NCBI GenBank assembly: GCA_023435025.1
Contig: JAEYSE010000070.1
Span: forward strand, 1-17,324
DNA length: 17,324 nt
Direction: 5' to 3'
Origin: Bacillota bacterium
GTDB taxonomy: Bacteria; Bacillota; Clostridia; Christensenellales; CAG-138
Shown here: one piece after another, positions 15,553 through 17,324 of the stretch
Position numbering within the stretch: the stretch's first letter is position 1
How the letters are laid out: the number at the start of each line of letters is the position of its first letter
Made by a program: the position numbers and the translations under genes
The notes under the pieces: generated by a model
What the model was told of the DNA's origin: nothing
Databases searched by the model: none
What the model saw: only the letters and a program-made list of their open reading frames with translations

Positions 15553-16347
15553 GTGAGTATCCCCACAAACAAAATCCGTTCGTTGCTGAATGCCGACCGG
15601 CCTACCGTTGCGACCCGCATCTGGAGCACATGGCCTACCATCGTTGAAGCCATGGCAGTTACACGCAACTTTCATTACGTGGAATTTGTTGCAGAGTATT
15701 CCCCGTTCACCCAGAGTGATCTTGAAAACCTCGTGCGTGCGGCTGAACTGCATGGCATCGGCTCCATGATCAAAGTGGATTTGCAAAACAGGCATTATGT
15801 AGCGCAGAAGGCGGTCGCAATGGGCTTTGAAGCCGTGCTGTACTGCGACCACAAAACTGCCGAGGAAGTGCAGGAAAGCATCCATGCGCTCAGCCCGGAT
15901 TGCCTGGGCGAAGGGCATTTTGGTTACCCCAACTCCCGCTGGATAGGCTATCTGCCGCATACCGATCAGATGGACCATGCCACCATGGTACGCAATACCG
16001 TGAAAGCATTTATGATTGAAAAGCAGGAAACCATAGATAATTTTGAGGCGATCTGCGCTGTTCCCGGTGTGGACATGGTTCAATTCGGCCCCTCTGATTT
16101 TAGCATGAGTAAGGGCTGGAACGCGAAGGAGCACCAACAGGAACTTAGAGAAATTGAGGAATATGTTATTCGCACGGCGCTTGCGCATGGTATTGCCCCT
16201 CGCTGCGAATGCGATACAATGGAAAAAGTCAATTACTACAAAGATCTTGGCGTCCGGCACTTCTGCGTGGGTGATGAGTTTCGTATACTGAATGCTTACT
16301 GGAAGGGAACCTGCGGCGAAGTGCGCAAACTTGCGGACACGCTGTGA
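15553..16347 (+). CDS. HpcH/HpaI aldolase-family protein with altered active site
   Basis: Member of the class II pyruvate aldolase family (HpaI, GarL, RhmA), 264 residues from GTG 15553, eight bases after AGGAGG; the TTG at 15547 is too close to the site. Metal ligands appear kept: Glu156 (FMIEKQE, followed by NFEAICAVPGVD) and Asp182 (GPSDFS). The usual catalytic His of the D/E-x-E-H motif is replaced: AEYSPF has Tyr49. The Arg that holds the pyruvate carbonyl is Lys74 (MIKVD), and the Gln before the metal Glu is Met154. It heads a two-gene operon with the hydroxyacid dehydrogenase, 13 bp apart. It may cleave an unusual keto acid or act as a different lyase; the family is clear but the reaction is not. 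Confidence 0.85.
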   Translation: MSIPTNKIRSLLNADRPTVATRIWSTWPTIVEAMAVTRNFHYVEFVAEYSPFTQSDLENLVRAAELHGIGSMIKVDLQNRHYVAQKAVAMGFEAVLYCDHKTAEEVQESIHALSPDCLGEGHFGYPNSRWIGYLPHTDQMDHATMVRNTVKAFMIEKQETIDNFEAICAVPGVDMVQFGPSDFSMSKGWNAKEHQQELREIEEYVIRTALAHGIAPRCECDTMEKVNYYKDLGVRHFCVGDEFRILNAYWKGTCGEVRKLADTL

Positions 16348-16360
16348 CATGAGGTAAACA

Positions 16361-17324
16361 ATGAAGCAGAAAATACTCGTATCAAAAAAAATACCCGTTG
16401 AATGCCTTGCGCCTTACGAAGATAAATTTGAATTTACCCTACCAGATGACTCTGTACTAAGCTATGAGTCGATCCTAAGCCAAATAGCCGAATACGATGG
16501 TCTTTTCAATGTTGATACCATTGCGGATAAGCCGGTATTCGATGCTGCGAAAAAGCTCAGAGCAATCGCGAACTATGGCGTAGGCTATGATAAAATTGAC
16601 TGGAAATATGCAACTGAATTGGGCATTCCCGTTCTAAACACCCCCAATTCGGTCACTGAGTCAACGGCGGAGCTTACTATCGCGCTCATCATGGCGGTTA
16701 TGAGAGGTGTCGCGCGTTATGATAAAGAGATGCGCCAGAAAAAGTGGTTGTCGCCGCTGTTTTCGGATATCAACACGATGGTAAGCGGCAGCACACTCGG
16801 TATCATCGGGTTTGGTAGAATAGGCAAGTCAGTAACGCGAAAAGCCAAGGGACTCGGCATGGAAGTGATTTATTTCGACAGTTTCCGTGCTTCTTCGGAT
16901 GTTGAACAGGAATATGGGGTTACATACTGCTCCTTTGAGGAACTACTCGCGCAAAGCGACTGCGTTTCCCTGCATGCGCCGTTTTTCCCCGAAAACTATC
17001 ATATGTTCAATGCGGAAACATTCGCGAAAATGAAGCCCTCCGCATTCTTTGTAAACGCGGCGCGCGGCAAACTGGTGGATGAAGCGGCACTGTGCGAAGC
17101 ACTCAAATCTGGCGTGATCAAAGGCGCGGGGCTGGATGTGTTTGAAGCGGAGCCGACCGTATACGAGGGACTGCTCGCGCTGGATAATGTCGTGCTCACG
17201 CCCCATGTCGCCAGCCTGACCATGCGCGCAAGAAAGGCAATGTGTGCAGAAGCGCTCGATGGGCTAACGGCTGTGCTGCAAGGCAAAATTCCCGCCAATG
17301 TAGTCAATCCATCTGTTTTCGATC
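16361..17324 (+). CDS. D-2-hydroxyacid dehydrogenase (GhrB / hydroxypyruvate reductase-like), cut by window edge
   Basis: NAD(P)-dependent D-isomer 2-hydroxyacid dehydrogenase, likely reducing glyoxylate, hydroxypyruvate or a 2-keto sugar acid. I translated 321 residues by hand from ATG 16361 (GAGG six bases upstream); only a few residues should be missing. Seen: NYGVGYDKID (71-80), TPNSVTESTAELT (94-106), Rossmann GFGRIG (150-155) with Asp173 favouring NAD, NAARGKLVDE with catalytic Arg235, the acid in DVFEAEP (259-265), and catalytic His282 in TPHVAS. It follows the aldolase homologue by 13 bp, so it may reduce the aldehyde- or keto-acid product of that enzyme. 2-ketogluconate reductase is another possible role. 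Confidence 0.9.
   Translation, partial: MKQKILVSKKIPVECLAPYEDKFEFTLPDDSVLSYESILSQIAEYDGLFNVDTIADKPVFDAAKKLRAIANYGVGYDKIDWKYATELGIPVLNTPNSVTESTAELTIALIMAVMRGVARYDKEMRQKKWLSPLFSDINTMVSGSTLGIIGFGRIGKSVTRKAKGLGMEVIYFDSFRASSDVEQEYGVTYCSFEELLAQSDCVSLHAPFFPENYHMFNAETFAKMKPSAFFVNAARGKLVDEAALCEALKSGVIKGAGLDVFEAEPTVYEGLLALDNVVLTPHVASLTMRARKAMCAEALDGLTAVLQGKIPANVVNPSVFD

Noticed and set aside
15535..16350. 271-residue minus-strand frame opposite the aldolase homologue
   Set aside because: It mirrors the aldolase gene, which has a proper ribosome site and family motifs; the reverse frame has neither.

Overview
The window looks like a Clostridia-type (Bacillota) chromosome of moderate G+C content. The reasons are the solute-binding lipoprotein with a Cys lipobox, strong GGAGG-type ribosome sites, a split two-subunit transketolase, and several GTG and TTG starts. 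The species cannot be named from the sequence alone. No mobile element, CRISPR array, tRNA or rRNA was seen.

Layout on the minus strand, in transcription order (right to left). A KduD / gluconate-5-dehydrogenase-like SDR (12547-13371) ends at a strong hairpin. Next come a PfkB-family KDG-kinase-like sugar kinase (10972-12045) and then a tight cluster. The cluster holds the transketolase N and C subunits (9665-10516, 8729-9661), a GntR/FCD regulator (7896-8702), tartronate semialdehyde reductase garR (7069-7953), a zinc-dependent polyol/idonate-type dehydrogenase (5980-7029) and a complete LIV-type ABC importer: binding protein, LivH, LivM, LivG and LivF (1077-5923). After a 396 bp gap a second SDR runs off the left edge.

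On the plus strand are a third SDR (13699-14460), and then a variant HpcH/HpaI aldolase (15553-16347) followed by a D-2-hydroxyacid dehydrogenase that runs off the right edge (16361 onward). An AraC-type regulator (14486-15337, minus) lies between them, divergent from the aldolase operon.

Read together, this is a catabolic locus for a sugar acid or a related polyhydroxy acid. It has one importer, two regulators, six different oxidoreductases, one sugar kinase, one C2-transferring transketolase and one pyruvate-type aldolase homologue. GarR and the GhrB-like dehydrogenase both point to C3 semialdehyde / hydroxypyruvate / glycerate chemistry. The transketolase suggests that a keto-acid is cut by C2 transfer. 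The exact substrate is inference. The most unusual points are the LIV-type importer in such a locus, the substituted active site of the aldolase homologue, and a set of palindromes and direct repeats in the long intergenic regions that look like operators for the two local regulators.
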